The translations under genes and the position numbers were made by a program. The notes under the pieces were generated by a model. The model worked only from the letters and a program-made list of their open reading frames with translations. It was not told the DNA's origin and searched no databases. A DNA stretch of 64,000 nucleotides from Henningerozyma blattae CBS 6284 (Eukaryota > Ascomycota > Saccharomycetes > Saccharomycetales > Saccharomycetaceae), in NCBI RefSeq assembly GCF_000315915.1, contig NC_020186.1:2046001-2110000 (forward strand), in the 5' to 3' direction. Shown here in pieces: positions 29,746 to 40,387 of the stretch (within the stretch, counting starts at the first letter, position 1; each line of letters opens with the position of its first letter).

Positions 29746-30150
29746 TTAACGCCCGCAACGGGCTAATTGCCAAGGTTGATTATCTAACGGACATGCTTCT
29801 CTTGTTTTAATCCACTTATTTATACAATGTAGATGAAAAGCATGATTACACGTACCCCAGGCTGCCACACAATCTGTATCAGTATCAGTCATAGCTTTAG
29901 GTTGACATTCAATACATGGTTCCATAATATGATTACGACAAATGGCACAATTGTCAACAGCAATATCCCAAGACCAAAAAGCTACCGCAGTCCATTTTTT
30001 AACTTGAAATCTGGGAGTTTTGTGTCTTTTGGATGATGGTTCAACATCTGCTATGTTTGTGGTACTATTTGTATTTGAACTGGTGTTGAAACTTGTTGTA
30101 GAGTCTACACTCATGCTGCTACCTCTAATATCGTCACTGTCACCTTCCAT
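29746..30150 (-). CDS. HRT1: Hrt1/Rbx1, RING-H2 subunit of SCF ubiquitin ligases
   Basis: Recruits the E2 enzyme Cdc34 to cullin Cdc53 in SCF ligases. The 134-residue protein (S. cerevisiae 121) has a Ser/Thr-rich start (1-45), the cullin-binding strand [13 protein letters not shown], and a full RING-H2: [15 protein letters not shown], then [20 protein letters not shown] and ACPLDNQPW. The ending LARCGR carries the usual basic end. Divergent with MED7, consistent with YOL133W and YOL135C nearby in S. cerevisiae. Confidence 0.96.
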   Translation of the reverse strand: MEGDSDDIRGSSMSVDSTTSFNTSSNTNSTTNIADVEPSSKRHKTPRFQVKKWTAVAFWSWDIAVDNCAICRNHIMEPCIECQPKAMTDTDTDCVAAWGTCNHAFHLHCINKWIKTREACPLDNQPWQLARCGR

Positions 30151-30460
30151 TACTCTATTGTATAATCGTTGATTTAATTCATAGTATATTTTAGAACAAA
30201 AAAGTAAAGATGAATATATTATTCCTTTTAAATATAATCCATCAAACTCTTAAGAAACAGACAATATTTCTGGCAGATCGATTTTGGTAAAATTCGCTTT
30301 CCGTATTTCTTCCGCATCTGAAAAATAAAAGGTTATCTAGAATTAAAGCGTGTATTTACTAATGTGATGTTTTCAAAACTTTCTTAACCACTGATATTTC
30401 AAATGAAAAAGCTCGTTTCCTAAACCATCCATTTTGATCCAGAGTATTGAATAGACTAAA
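30151..30460. other. HRT1-MED7 divergent promoter
   Basis: About 310 bp, AT-rich. No specific element was recognised. Confidence 0.6.
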
Positions 30461-31162
30461 ATGGATACTGATACTAATGATACAAGTTCCTTGTATCCTC
30501 CACCTCCCCCATATTATAATTTTTTTACTCCGGAAAACATCAAGAATTTGAAAGAATATAAGAAACAAAAGAAAGAAAGTAGCATCAAGAAGAATAACGA
30601 CTCAGATGATAATTCTAATATACAGCAAACTCGAACTAATAATGCTGATGATGAAGTAATTACATCTGAATTAGATTTTTTAATTCCACCTCCAATACCA
30701 GCATCTAAGCAATACAGAGGGTTTGGTAACATATGGCAATTAAATGATGAATTGCCTGATTTGGAATCAATGGGAATTAGGCAACTATACTCCAATGAAA
30801 ATCTAGATAAAAATAATCACACTACATCAAGTACGACAGATGGTAAAACAGTTTATCAAAATAAAATTGCAGAACTGCATAAACTATTAAAATCTCTTTT
30901 GCTAAATTATCTAGAATTAGTTGGGATATTAAGCATTAACCCAACTCAATTTGAAGCGAAATTAGAACATATCAAGACAATTTTAATCAACATTCATCAT
31001 CTATTGAATCAATATAGGCCCCATCAATCCAGAGAAAGTTTGATTATGTTATTAGAAGGTCAACTGGAATATAAAAAGAAAGAAATTAAAAATATTGAAG
31101 ATGTTTGTGACCAAGTCAAAGCTAAGCTAAAAAGTATTACTGAAGAATTATCTAAAAGCTAA
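30461..31162 (+). CDS. MED7: Med7, Mediator middle-module subunit
   Basis: A subunit of the Mediator co-activator that bridges activators and RNA polymerase II. The 233-residue protein (S. cerevisiae 222) has the hallmark Pro-rich N-terminus SSLYPPPPPYYNFFTPEN, the second conserved patch LDFLIPPPIPASKQYRGFGN with ELPDLESMGI, and a C-terminal helical region (about 125-233) that pairs with Med21. Charged Asn/Asp-rich spacers at 35-65 are the only variable part. Confidence 0.96.
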   Translation: MDTDTNDTSSLYPPPPPYYNFFTPENIKNLKEYKKQKKESSIKKNNDSDDNSNIQQTRTNNADDEVITSELDFLIPPPIPASKQYRGFGNIWQLNDELPDLESMGIRQLYSNENLDKNNHTTSSTTDGKTVYQNKIAELHKLLKSLLLNYLELVGILSINPTQFEAKLEHIKTILINIHHLLNQYRPHQSRESLIMLLEGQLEYKKKEIKNIEDVCDQVKAKLKSITEELSKS

Positions 31163-31728
31163 ACATATGATTCTTTTAGAAGCATGTCTGAATATTGATC
31201 ATGTCATTCATTCCCGGATTGACAACACTTTGAGTTGGTACTAAATAGAAACTCAATTATTTGTTTCATTAGCAACTATTATTAATATTACTACATATTG
31301 ATACCTTTGCTAAGAACATATTAATTCATGTCATTATTTTGTTGTTTTTTTGACAACATTAAAACAATGGCATATCCATCTTGATTTTTAATACTTTATG
31401 AAATATTTTTTCTCTAGTCCAATTTATCAATATTTAGCAATGAGCATTCCCTTTGTTATAATATTTACATTTCATAAAAAATTCTCTGGATATTTTATGG
31501 CATGGCTTATAATATATACCCTATTTATATTCTTTTGCAGCGCTAAGCATACCGATATGCATGTATGTATGTATACATTTTTATATGACACTATGGTTTG
31601 GCATTTATTCCTACATACTGCATAATCCATCTCTTTTAACGAAGTAAATATTATTAACTTATGCATTTAGATGATATAAGAGTATATACATCTATATATC
31701 TATAAAGTGGAGTTAACGTGAATAATGT
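31163..31728. other. MED7-PFS2 convergent region
   Basis: About 570 bp with T-rich DNA. ORFs on either strand here are hydrophobic and compositionally random. No gene was recognised. Confidence 0.6.
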
Positions 31729-33114
31729 TTATATACCTAAACCAGGTAGTGACGAAGTATTTGATTTCAAATCTAACCCAGGAAGATTAAATGAAGGTGA
31801 GGAAGTAGCACCTGTACTACCTGAAGCTGCGTTGGCTGTACTTGTTGAAGGTATAGCGTCAGCCCCTTCTGCAGGAGGAGGAGCAGCACCAAATTCAGTT
31901 TTTTCTCGAACAGCATTTATATTATTGTTAATCCCATAGAACCACCCATTAATTTTATGATTATTATAAGTTGGGTCATCGAATCCATTTGGATCAATTG
32001 GTTTGGATCTGGTCCAAAATCTGATCGTTCTATCTTTTGATGCACTTGCTAGGATGTGGCCAATTGGGTTATATGACATAGCAGTAATACATTTTTCGTG
32101 TGCAAATGGTATTGTGTGAATTGGTTTCTCTAAATCTTCTAATATATCAAAATGTTTTATTGAACCATCGTAATTTGCTAATGTAAAAACTGATTCATTT
32201 ATTGGGTGCCATGACAGAGTCATAAAGTCCACCTCATCACGAACTGTGAGTAATTCTTTCGTATGGTTCCTTATATCAAACACACGGCATGATTTATCCT
32301 TAGATATACCAAGCAAATAATTCCCTCTTGTAGGTTGAAATCTAGTCCTCAGAACAGTATGTTTAAAATTTAAAATAGTTGATACACACTGTCCTGATCT
32401 GGGATCCCAAAATTTTACTAAATTATCTTTTGAACCAGATACTATTAAGCCCATTTCTGGATGCCAATCGCAACTTTTAACATCCCAATGGTGACCTGTC
32501 AGAATTCGTTCTTGTTTACCATTACTGAAATTCCAAATTTTTAAAATATTATCGTCTGAACATGTTACAAATTTTGAGTCTGTATTACTAAAGGAAATAT
32601 CTCTTAAACATTCTGTGTGTGAATTATCAATTTCTTTAACCATGTTAAAATTTGGCTGCCATATTTTGATTGTACCGCTAGAATCACCACTAATTAACCA
32701 GTCCCCTGCATGTGAATAAACCATTGTAGAAATTGCAGTATCATGTGCCTGCATGATACTTTCAAAGTTAAACGATGTCCCATTCCATAATGAAATCTCA
32801 CCGTTGTATGTTGCTACAACCAATCTTCTTCCTTCAGGTGTCCAGGTTATTGCAGGTATCACATGCTTAACTTTATTTGAGCTTAAATGAGTAAATTTAT
32901 TCGCTATATTAATAGCTCTGCCATTACCATGAATATAGTGGTTTGGTGGTAAAATGTTTGTTACATACGAACTTTCTGATTGAATTGTAGGAGTAGCTAG
33001 CCCTTGGCGCATCCAAAGGTGGGCTCGACAGCTTGGGGAACTTATATCAACAGTTCGACGCTGCAGAGAATATTTCTTAACTGCATTTGGGTCTTGGTTA
33101 TAATTAAAGTCCAT
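31729..33114 (-). CDS. PFS2: Pfs2, WD40 subunit of the cleavage and polyadenylation factor
   Basis: A scaffold subunit of CPF that links the poly(A) polymerase module in pre-mRNA 3'-end formation. The 461-residue protein (S. cerevisiae 465) has an N-terminal segment RRTVDISSPSCRAHLWMRQG and seven WD40 repeats from about residue 85 to 375, e.g. AITWTPEGRRLVVATYNGEI, GDWLISGDSSGTIKIW, DSKFVTCSDDNILKIW, GLIVSGSKDNLVKFWD and ILASASKDRTIRFW. The C-terminal 60 residues are Gly/Ala/Ser/Pro-rich and end in LPGLGI. It is the last gene of the YOL/YNL block. Confidence 0.96.
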   Translation of the reverse strand: MDFNYNQDPNAVKKYSLQRRTVDISSPSCRAHLWMRQGLATPTIQSESSYVTNILPPNHYIHGNGRAINIANKFTHLSSNKVKHVIPAITWTPEGRRLVVATYNGEISLWNGTSFNFESIMQAHDTAISTMVYSHAGDWLISGDSSGTIKIWQPNFNMVKEIDNSHTECLRDISFSNTDSKFVTCSDDNILKIWNFSNGKQERILTGHHWDVKSCDWHPEMGLIVSGSKDNLVKFWDPRSGQCVSTILNFKHTVLRTRFQPTRGNYLLGISKDKSCRVFDIRNHTKELLTVRDEVDFMTLSWHPINESVFTLANYDGSIKHFDILEDLEKPIHTIPFAHEKCITAMSYNPIGHILASASKDRTIRFWTRSKPIDPNGFDDPTYNNHKINGWFYGINNNINAVREKTEFGAAPPPAEGADAIPSTSTANAASGSTGATSSPSFNLPGLDLKSNTSSLPGLGI

Positions 33115-34192
33115 TGTATGTTCAATATCTCAAAAACGGAGAATAGATTGATATTTTAGGAGACGAAAAACTTTTATAGAAAATTGTTCAAAGCTAGTCC
33201 TATTTGAACAAAAAATAAATATATTGAAATTTTAATATGTGATATTATTAGGGTAACTCTGGCTTTTGTTACCACTTTTTGAATTCTGAATGTTTTTTTA
33301 CTACTTTTTTACTTTTTCTGTGAAGTAATTATTATTATTTTCAAATGTCGCATGGAATTTTGGCAGCGGAATACTTACCTATCTGTAAGATTCATCGAAA
33401 AATATCAGTTAAGGATTAAAATAGATCAATGTATTTCTTTTTGAGTAAAAATTAGAAGATAAATGTGAAAGGTATACTAATCATTAGTTCAGGTAAACTT
33501 AAAGGATTTAAGTAATTTTCGAGAAAATAGCATTACTTCGATTTACTTCAAGTGAATATGTTTCATGATAAGTGTGATGACGAAACAAGATTATTTTATG
33601 TTAAGGGATATCTAACTAAAATAACAAAAAGTCAAACTATATTAATTATAATGAATAAAAATAGTGCGTTATCCCTAGTAACTTTATAGAAATTGTTTAT
33701 TTTATTGGGAATTAACTTTTAGTCATTAAAGTTAATTGAGTGACAAATTTGTAAAACAGAGGCTATTTTTTTTCAAAAATTATAAAAAAAATTAAATTTC
33801 TAATCAAGACAAATATAGGTAATATTGTTACATCTTCAAGATATTTTTATTTCAGAGTTCTTGATTTACTTATATTAATACTCTGATGTTGATTCTAATC
33901 AAGATTCTTGATTTAATAAAACTTGAGACTCATTGCTTATTCATTTTTGTAGGAAGTGGCAGTTTAGGAAGTAAATATTTTAGAAAATTTTAGATGTTAA
34001 GGGAATATGTAAACAGTAGAGAGTATAAACATGTAGAATATTCATATATAAATATATAGAGAAAAGTGATATAAAAGACAGTGATTAAATAAATAAATGA
34101 AGTAAAATTTTCAAAAAGGCATTACGCTAAATGTCAAGTAATAAACCATTTCATATCCTCATCAAAGAAGCACATTCAAACCCACGAAAAAC
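33115..34192. other. PFS2-COX12 gap, likely synteny breakpoint
   Basis: About 1.1 kb of AT-rich DNA without genes. Left of it all genes are relatives of S. cerevisiae chromosomes XIV/XV; right of it they are from XII, XIII and IV. No transposon, tRNA or repeat was seen at the join. Confidence 0.6.
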
Positions 34193-34450
34193 TTAGTTAT
34201 TAGCTGATATATCACCAGCAAAATTACCCTTTTCTCTTTGTTCATCCCATTTTTCAATCCAATCGACTGGGCATAATGAACTGTATGTTCTCCAGAAAAC
34301 TTTGCATGGTTCAAAATCTTCACCTTTCATGTTAACACATTTGTGGTAATCAACATACGATTGCCAGCAGTGCAAAGTTTGATTTTGGTTTGGGAATCTC
34401 GCATCAAACCCCACAGTACGTAATGGAGATTCTTTTGGTTGTTCTGACAT
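34193..34450 (-). CDS. COX12: Cox12, cytochrome c oxidase subunit VIb
   Basis: An intermembrane-space subunit of respiratory complex IV. The 85-residue protein (S. cerevisiae 83) is nearly identical to its yeast counterpart around FDARFPNQNQTLHCWQSY. It has the twin cysteine motifs CX9C (CWQSYVDYHKC) and CX10C (CKVFWRTYSSLC) that form disulfides after Mia40 import. Adjacent to RIC1 on the same strand as in S. cerevisiae (YLR038C-YLR039C). Confidence 0.98.
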   Translation of the reverse strand: MSEQPKESPLRTVGFDARFPNQNQTLHCWQSYVDYHKCVNMKGEDFEPCKVFWRTYSSLCPVDWIEKWDEQREKGNFAGDISANN

Positions 34451-34872
34451 TATTAACTATTATTGAATTGTTTTGTTTTTCTTTTAAAGTAAATTAGTTT
34501 CTAAATTTAAATCGATATATTCAGTAAGTTCGTATATACTAAAGAATCGATTTATCGTTTAAGCTTGGCTATTTATTCAAGAACAATGAGCATTATTAAA
34601 ACGAAATTTTCCCGCAGACAAATTATACTAGAAGATCTCCGGCTTTTATAAAAGCTGTAATCCCCTAAATAAAAACACTTTCTCTAAAACCCAATAACGC
34701 CGATGCTTTTCTAGCTGTCACGCGATGTGCCAGGCACCAAACCGTGTCACAAAATAAGCTATTTAAAATGTCAACTACATAATAAGCTAGTCCCTAATGC
34801 CAAACAAGGCGTCAAATAAATGGTGTTCTTTTATCTATCCTATGAATTAGTCTATATAATTAGTATATTGCT
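34451..34872. other. COX12 upstream region
   Basis: About 420 bp. A GC-richer patch near 34690-34750 contains CTGTCACGCGATGTGCCAG. No certain site was assigned. Confidence 0.55.
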
Positions 34873-37800
34873 CTATTGTAAGACTTTTAAAGCCTTCTCT
34901 ACCAAATTTGTCTTGTTCTCCTCATCCAAAGCTCTTAAGAAACGGATCAATTGGAAACACATATCCCAAGAACTAGCTGCTTTCGTAGGATCCTTCGAGT
35001 TAGCCGCACCAGTTACTAATAAATGCAAAACTTTCAAGAGCAGATCTTCGTCTTGTAAAATATTGCCAACTGATTCTGTTCCTGATTCTTTACTTGTCTG
35101 CGAAGATGGCACTGATGCAGAAGATGAACTGGTTTGTAATTCTACCCTTTTGGAACGCGATGATTCTTCTTGCTCCGCACTTGTCTCTCGGGTATGTGTA
35201 TTACTATCCTCTTCATCTTCTTCTGGGACTTCATTAATTGTATCTTTAGCGACATTATTTGTGATATCGGCTTCATTATAATTTAAAAAGACCAGTAGAA
35301 GAATACCAAGAATTGTAACTTCGCTGTTTTCAATGCACAATGCCAATAATTCTCTTGGTGTCATGTCCATACTATAGAATAAACGATTCCAATATTTCGA
35401 TTCAATCTTTCTTAGACAATTGCTTACAATCTTTAACATGTTACCATGAGTACTGGTAACACTACTTATATCCTCTGCATTAGAATAATCACTCATTTTA
35501 ATTAAATGTAAAATTTTTTCTAGAGGCTGATTTTCAATAATGTCATAAGATAATATCTTTTCTAATGCAAAATTATAATGCTTCAAAGTTCTATATTCAT
35601 TTGTAATATCACTAGCAGAAATATGTTCATCTGCTAATTTAACGCGTATTAATTTGTCCAAATAAATTTCATGTTTAATGGTCATTCTACAAAACCTAGT
35701 GTTAAATATACAATGTAACGAATGAACAGTGGCTGTTTCAGGAGAAACAGAGATTGGATAAAGATTTGATTCGATACTCAATGTAATTTCTGGTTTTTCC
35801 ATATTCCATAGAGTGTTAATATTCATCACTAAGAAATTGTTTTCTCTTATCATATGAATATCATCTTTTAAAATGTCAATCACAGTTTCTATATTATCCA
35901 TTAATTTCTTCATGATTATACTTGGCTTCTTTTTTTCAATAGATGTAGAATTATCTTCTGGTCTGTTATATTTCTTAAATAATTTGTAAAAGGAATCACC
36001 AGCATAAAATAAAAAGCTATCCATATAAGTTGTAATCATCTTGATTGTACTTGGGTTAACACCCAATGCAGAAATATTCAGATGTAAGTATTTATGTATT
36101 TTCTTAATGATATTTAATCCACTTAAATGTAAAACAGATACAACATCAAAAACTATAATCTCTGTGGTAGTTATCAAAATAATTTCACTAGTTTTATAAA
36201 TTTTTTCTTTTATTCTTGTTTCAGTTTCTTCATTTTTCAATTTCAATTTTAGTAATTTGTATTTTGATAAAGTGTTTACATGAACGCCACATGTTTTTAA
36301 TGCAAATGGGATTTCATATTCCCAAAATAAATAATCTTCAACATTCTCAGCTCTTAAACCTTGCAATGGAAATCTGTAACATCTTAGACGTTCAATGTCA
36401 TGTGCATCTTTAATATGGCATAATAAATATGTGCTACCTAGCCATTTCATATCTAGAATATGGAGATCATTAAATATTATCCATACATTTGTTTCAAGGT
36501 TCTGGATTGCTAATACCTCTTTATTGGAAATACAAGCTGCCAAAAGTTTCATATTTGAATTAATTCTCACTATTGAAACAAAATTATTGATAGTTCTTGT
36601 TGGTAATTTTGTAATTTGAAATATATCATTATTTGCAGAAGAATCACCGAGTGGGGAATATATGGCAATGTCATTATGGTTGTTTGTCATTATATATGTT
36701 TGTGGCGAACGTAAGTTTAATCCAGATACTTTAGCCTGTTCCCAAAATGACCAAAATAGATAGTCACCTGTGGTCGACGTTAAAATTAATGATTTATCAA
36801 GATAAACAAAATCAGTAAAATTAAACGGCAGAGAGGGATCATTATCATCATCATCAATGGCTGAAGTAAATATTTGATTACCAAATTTAGAAAAGATATA
36901 AATTGAGTTATTTTTGGAGATTATTAATAAGGCATTGTCTGTCAATTGGTTACATATTTTAATTTCGATTGGAGGTTTCCAAGAATAAGTAATTTGTCTC
37001 CTTTCTATATCAAAATAACAAATCTGGTTTTCATAAATAATAGCTAATGAATTATCAAATTGAATTGTTGATATTAAATTATCTGTTGTTTGATCAAGAG
37101 TTATACTTCTCAATTTTTGGTCATTTAAATTGGCATATGAAATTTGAAGGTAGGTCTTACCATCTGTTAGTTTCCCGGAAACAACGATTAATGAATTATT
37201 AATTAAATGAATAAATAATCCGTTTTTAATTGGTAAAGTTTTTGAAGTTTTTAATTTAAATTTTTGCAAGTTTAATACTTGGATATTATTTTCAGATAGT
37301 AATATTAAACTTTCTTCAAATTTTTCAGGATCCTCTTCAGATAATCTTTTAAATGCAATAATATCACTGATATCATAGTCAAACTTCAGTATAACATTCA
37401 ATCTTAGAACTAGATTTTTTATTGGTAGTTCACTTAAATTAATATCATCTGTTGGTGTTAAGAAATTTAAAAACCCACTTTCTTTTGTAATTGCATAACC
37501 ATTTTGAATAATTCTAGAACTCTTATTTTTATCAAACACAGTTAATATATCTTCATCATTAGTATTTAAATATTCATGTTCTGTAGCGTTAAATGATAAT
37601 TCTTGATAATTTACAACAGGAACACCAAGTTCTTTAAATGTAATAATGCTATTCGATTGTCTTATGATTTGGTAAGTTAATAGAAAATTTTTTTCTGTTA
37701 ATACATAAAATATAATTTTACCATTGTGCAAAGTATATAATTTATTATAATTAGTCTCCATTAAACCAGATATGGTATTGGTTAAGCCCTTGGATACAAA

Positions 37801-38043
37801 TATTGATTTATTGGTACCAAATTCTTTTATGGATGCTTCACTACGTTCATGGCAATCAATTAATGCTAAAGGTTTAAAGTTATAAACTAAAACTCTTGTA
37901 GGAGTTAGCATGCATAGCACATTTCTCTCAGGGATTGTTACAGCTTTAATAAGCTGATTTCCATCCACAGAATTTTTTGATAATTTTGATAAACGATCAT
38001 TAATCCTTAATTTCTGCGGGGGGCTAATAGGCCATATTTGCAT
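34873..38043 (-). CDS. RIC1: Ric1, subunit of the Ric1-Rgp1 exchange factor for Ypt6
   Basis: With Rgp1 it activates the Golgi Rab Ypt6 for endosome-to-Golgi retrieval. The 1056-residue protein has the same length as S. cerevisiae Ric1 (1056). It starts MQIWPISPPQKLRINDR, followed by a long beta-propeller-like region (to about 560), and the RIC1 domain in the C-terminal half (SALGVNPSTIKMITTYMDSF, LEKILHLIKMSD, LLALCIENSEVTILGILLLV). An acidic Ser-rich loop interrupts it near residues 935-990 (EVPEEDEEDSNTHTRETSAE). It ends AASSWDMCFQLIRFLRALDE followed by a short helical tail. Confidence 0.95.
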   Translation of the reverse strand: MQIWPISPPQKLRINDRLSKLSKNSVDGNQLIKAVTIPERNVLCMLTPTRVLVYNFKPLALIDCHERSEASIKEFGTNKSIFVSKGLTNTISGLMETNYNKLYTLHNGKIIFYVLTEKNFLLTYQIIRQSNSIITFKELGVPVVNYQELSFNATEHEYLNTNDEDILTVFDKNKSSRIIQNGYAITKESGFLNFLTPTDDINLSELPIKNLVLRLNVILKFDYDISDIIAFKRLSEEDPEKFEESLILLSENNIQVLNLQKFKLKTSKTLPIKNGLFIHLINNSLIVVSGKLTDGKTYLQISYANLNDQKLRSITLDQTTDNLISTIQFDNSLAIIYENQICYFDIERRQITYSWKPPIEIKICNQLTDNALLIISKNNSIYIFSKFGNQIFTSAIDDDDNDPSLPFNFTDFVYLDKSLILTSTTGDYLFWSFWEQAKVSGLNLRSPQTYIMTNNHNDIAIYSPLGDSSANNDIFQITKLPTRTINNFVSIVRINSNMKLLAACISNKEVLAIQNLETNVWIIFNDLHILDMKWLGSTYLLCHIKDAHDIERLRCYRFPLQGLRAENVEDYLFWEYEIPFALKTCGVHVNTLSKYKLLKLKLKNEETETRIKEKIYKTSEIILITTTEIIVFDVVSVLHLSGLNIIKKIHKYLHLNISALGVNPSTIKMITTYMDSFLFYAGDSFYKLFKKYNRPEDNSTSIEKKKPSIIMKKLMDNIETVIDILKDDIHMIRENNFLVMNINTLWNMEKPEITLSIESNLYPISVSPETATVHSLHCIFNTRFCRMTIKHEIYLDKLIRVKLADEHISASDITNEYRTLKHYNFALEKILSYDIIENQPLEKILHLIKMSDYSNAEDISSVTSTHGNMLKIVSNCLRKIESKYWNRLFYSMDMTPRELLALCIENSEVTILGILLLVFLNYNEADITNNVAKDTINEVPEEDEEDSNTHTRETSAEQEESSRSKRVELQTSSSSASVPSSQTSKESGTESVGNILQDEDLLLKVLHLLVTGAANSKDPTKAASSWDMCFQLIRFLRALDEENKTNLVEKALKVLQ

Positions 38044-38367
38044 TCTGTATTATGATAATTGCAAAATGTTAGTGTTGTATAAAGTAATATATTGTGAACT
38101 ATATATCTTTTAATACTTTAAAAAAATAAAAAAAAAGGAAAAGAAATAAACCAGAAAAAAAATTTGTATATGAAATTCTATAAATTATAAAGTAGGGTAT
38201 ATTTTTCTTTTTAGCCGTTTGTATTTTCCTTTACTTGATTTGAAATTTTAAACCTCGGCTAAATTACATGCAGCATCTATGATAGCGCCTCAATTTCTAG
38301 TTCAGTAGAAAGTAAGTATTTTAATAAAATTTATATCAAAATTTAAGAAGAATATTAACAATAATCT
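38044..38367. other. RIC1 upstream / JLP2 downstream region
   Basis: About 320 bp, with A-runs near 38118-38160. No element was recognised. Confidence 0.6.
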
Positions 38368-38997
38368 TTACAATAAACCATCTTCATTATCTATTGATTG
38401 AAAATCATCTGCTAATTTTTGGTTTTTCTTTTTCGATTTTTTATCTCTCTTTCTTTGTCTTTCCTCTTCAATTAATTGGTCTTTATTCTGCAGGATATAA
38501 TTTTGGATATATTCTGTATTCTTCTCCTTCTTAGCAGTATGAAGCATTATTTCCACATCGTTACATAATTCTATCCTTGTCTTTTCTAGACGGTTCAAAA
38601 GTTTATTATCCCTTTGAAAACATTGTTTTTTTGTTAAAAATCTCGTGGATTTAAAACTAACTTCACCTGGTTTCATATAGCCACTTTTCCTCAAATTAGT
38701 CCAAGGTGTAATTATTATATTGCAAGTAGGTAACTTATTACCTTGAATTGAACTTGATTTACATATTTGTAAGCAATCCAATAGTATTTCTTGTGGAACG
38801 TCATTGATTGATTTTTCATTTGGTAATAATCTTAAATATATATGGCCACTTGAATAATTATCAGCATGAAACCAAATATAAGATAAATCTTTAAATGAAT
38901 ATTTTATTAGTAAATCATTTTCAAATTTGTCTTTACCTGTAATAATATAATGAGGTTCAATTGATGGATCTGGCTGTGATGTGAAAAAATATACCAT
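38368..38997 (-). CDS. JLP2: Jlp2, NFACT-R (DUF814) domain protein, CCDC25 homologue
   Basis: A small conserved protein of unknown exact role, homologous to human CCDC25. The 209-residue protein (S. cerevisiae YMR132C 208) begins MVYFFTSQPD and carries the NFACT-R core DLSYIWFHADNYSSGHIYLR with PTCNIIITPWTNLRKSGYMK and PGEVSF. The C-terminal third (about 125-200) is a Lys/Glu/Arg-rich helix. This domain is found in Rqc2-like proteins that bind RNA, so an RNA-linked role is plausible. It lies between RIC1 and AFB1, which are adjacent in S. cerevisiae, showing interleaving of two sister blocks. Confidence 0.95.
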   Translation of the reverse strand: MVYFFTSQPDPSIEPHYIITGKDKFENDLLIKYSFKDLSYIWFHADNYSSGHIYLRLLPNEKSINDVPQEILLDCLQICKSSSIQGNKLPTCNIIITPWTNLRKSGYMKPGEVSFKSTRFLTKKQCFQRDNKLLNRLEKTRIELCNDVEIMLHTAKKEKNTEYIQNYILQNKDQLIEEERQRKRDKKSKKKNQKLADDFQSIDNEDGLL

Positions 38998-39208
38998 TAT
39001 GAGATGATTACTTGTGTTTTAAGAACTCCAACGTATTGTATAATATAAAAATATTAATATTTTTTTTTCTTTATTTTTTTCTACTTTAGTTCTTAAATTC
39101 TTACAAATCGATGAGTTCGGGAAATATAGGTATGTGTGTAAACAAAAATTTCTTAAAGCATTTATAAACTTACATAAAAAAAATAATAGAATATAGAGTA
39201 ATGGAATA

Positions 39209-39871
39209 TTAAATTAATAGAATTGCTGCTGCAACTATGTAAGCAGCATTGGAATACCCGTTAATAGTATTCCCCATATCTTTTGATTTGGTATTTGTTA
39301 GAGAAGTGGAAGAGTTCGTAAGTGAACTAGAAGAATATGGATTGGATGTAATAGAAGATATATTATTGGTAGTAGGTTTTAGGCTAGTAGAGTTAAAATT
39401 GGAATATGTACTTTGAGGTTTGGTAGAGGAAGATATAGAAGCGCCTACGCTTGTAGATGATGATGATGATGATGATGTAATGGCTTCATTAGAAGTAAGG
39501 AAATCAGCAGGAACTTTAACCGCAGTTAAACTTACACTGCTTAGCATTGATTCATACCAAGGGAATGCAGTGATAAAGGTATTAAATTCGTCAAATGGGA
39601 AGGTCTTGATAATGTCGGATTTTAAATCAATTGAGCTTGGAATACCTGCTAGATGATTATAATAATCGGCCAATTTTTGGGGTAATTTTATATTTTCTTG
39701 GCCCATGTAAGATGTATAAACTTGAAATCTTGTATTAAAATCATTTAAAAATTCCAAGAAAAGGGAATAATCCACGTCGGCGGCTTTGGATCTTGCCACT
39801 TGTGTAACATCTTGTGCAATTACTATTTGTAACGCGCTAACTAAATAAATTATTATTTGGTATTTTAACAT
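39209..39871 (-). CDS. AFB1: Afb1-like GPI protein (YLR040C family)
   Basis: S. cerevisiae Afb1 (224 aa) is a MAT-alpha-specific a-factor blocker anchored in the wall. I place the start at 39871 (MLKYQIIIYLVSALQIVIAQ), which yields a proper signal peptide and 220 residues; a longer frame starting at 39922 would put 17 extra residues in front. The mature part has a folded N-terminal region (DYSLFLEFLNDFNTRFQVYT to FPWYESMLSSV) resembling the SRP1/TIP1 fold, then a Ser/Thr-rich stalk, and a hydrophobic GPI tail (NAAYIVAAAILLI). Its place next to RIC1 fits YLR040C. The name is from position and layout; the mating role is not tested here. Confidence 0.75.
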   Translation of the reverse strand: MLKYQIIIYLVSALQIVIAQDVTQVARSKAADVDYSLFLEFLNDFNTRFQVYTSYMGQENIKLPQKLADYYNHLAGIPSSIDLKSDIIKTFPFDEFNTFITAFPWYESMLSSVSLTAVKVPADFLTSNEAITSSSSSSSTSVGASISSSTKPQSTYSNFNSTSLKPTTNNISSITSNPYSSSSLTNSSTSLTNTKSKDMGNTINGYSNAAYIVAAAILLI

Positions 39872-40387
39872 GAGGGAAATTTTTTGAATGTATATAGGGA
39901 TGGTGATGGTTTGATCAAACATTCATCTTGGAAAGACAATTAATCAAAAGAATGAAAAAAAAAAAACCATCATCTTTTGTATGGTTTTTGTATTGAATTA
40001 TTCAATTAAAGCAGAATTTCCCGATTAGGCGATGAATGAAATATTTCGATGAGTTGAGGATCAAAAAAAAATAAAAAATAAAAAAAATTAAGGTTACATT
40101 CACAGGTGGTAGCGCCGCTCACATATGTGGATGAAATCGGGATTTATCGAATGCTTACCAATAAACACTTGATTTTTTCTAAACGAGCAAAACGTTAAAC
40201 GACTAGAATATATATGAATGAAAAATAATTAAAAAAATTTAAGAAAAATGTAAATACGCGTTCAAATGATGATAAACAAACTACATGATATATATATATA
40301 TATATATATTTGTTTAGGGAGAGATGAGATAAGAAACAAAAAAATTATTAAACAACACCACGTACAAAATAAAAAAAGCATATCAAA
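39872..40387. other. AFB1-ERG29 divergent region
   Basis: About 515 bp with A-runs, a GGTAGCGCCGC word at about 40107, and a TA microsatellite at 40289-40310 about 80 bp before the ERG29 start. Confidence 0.6.
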
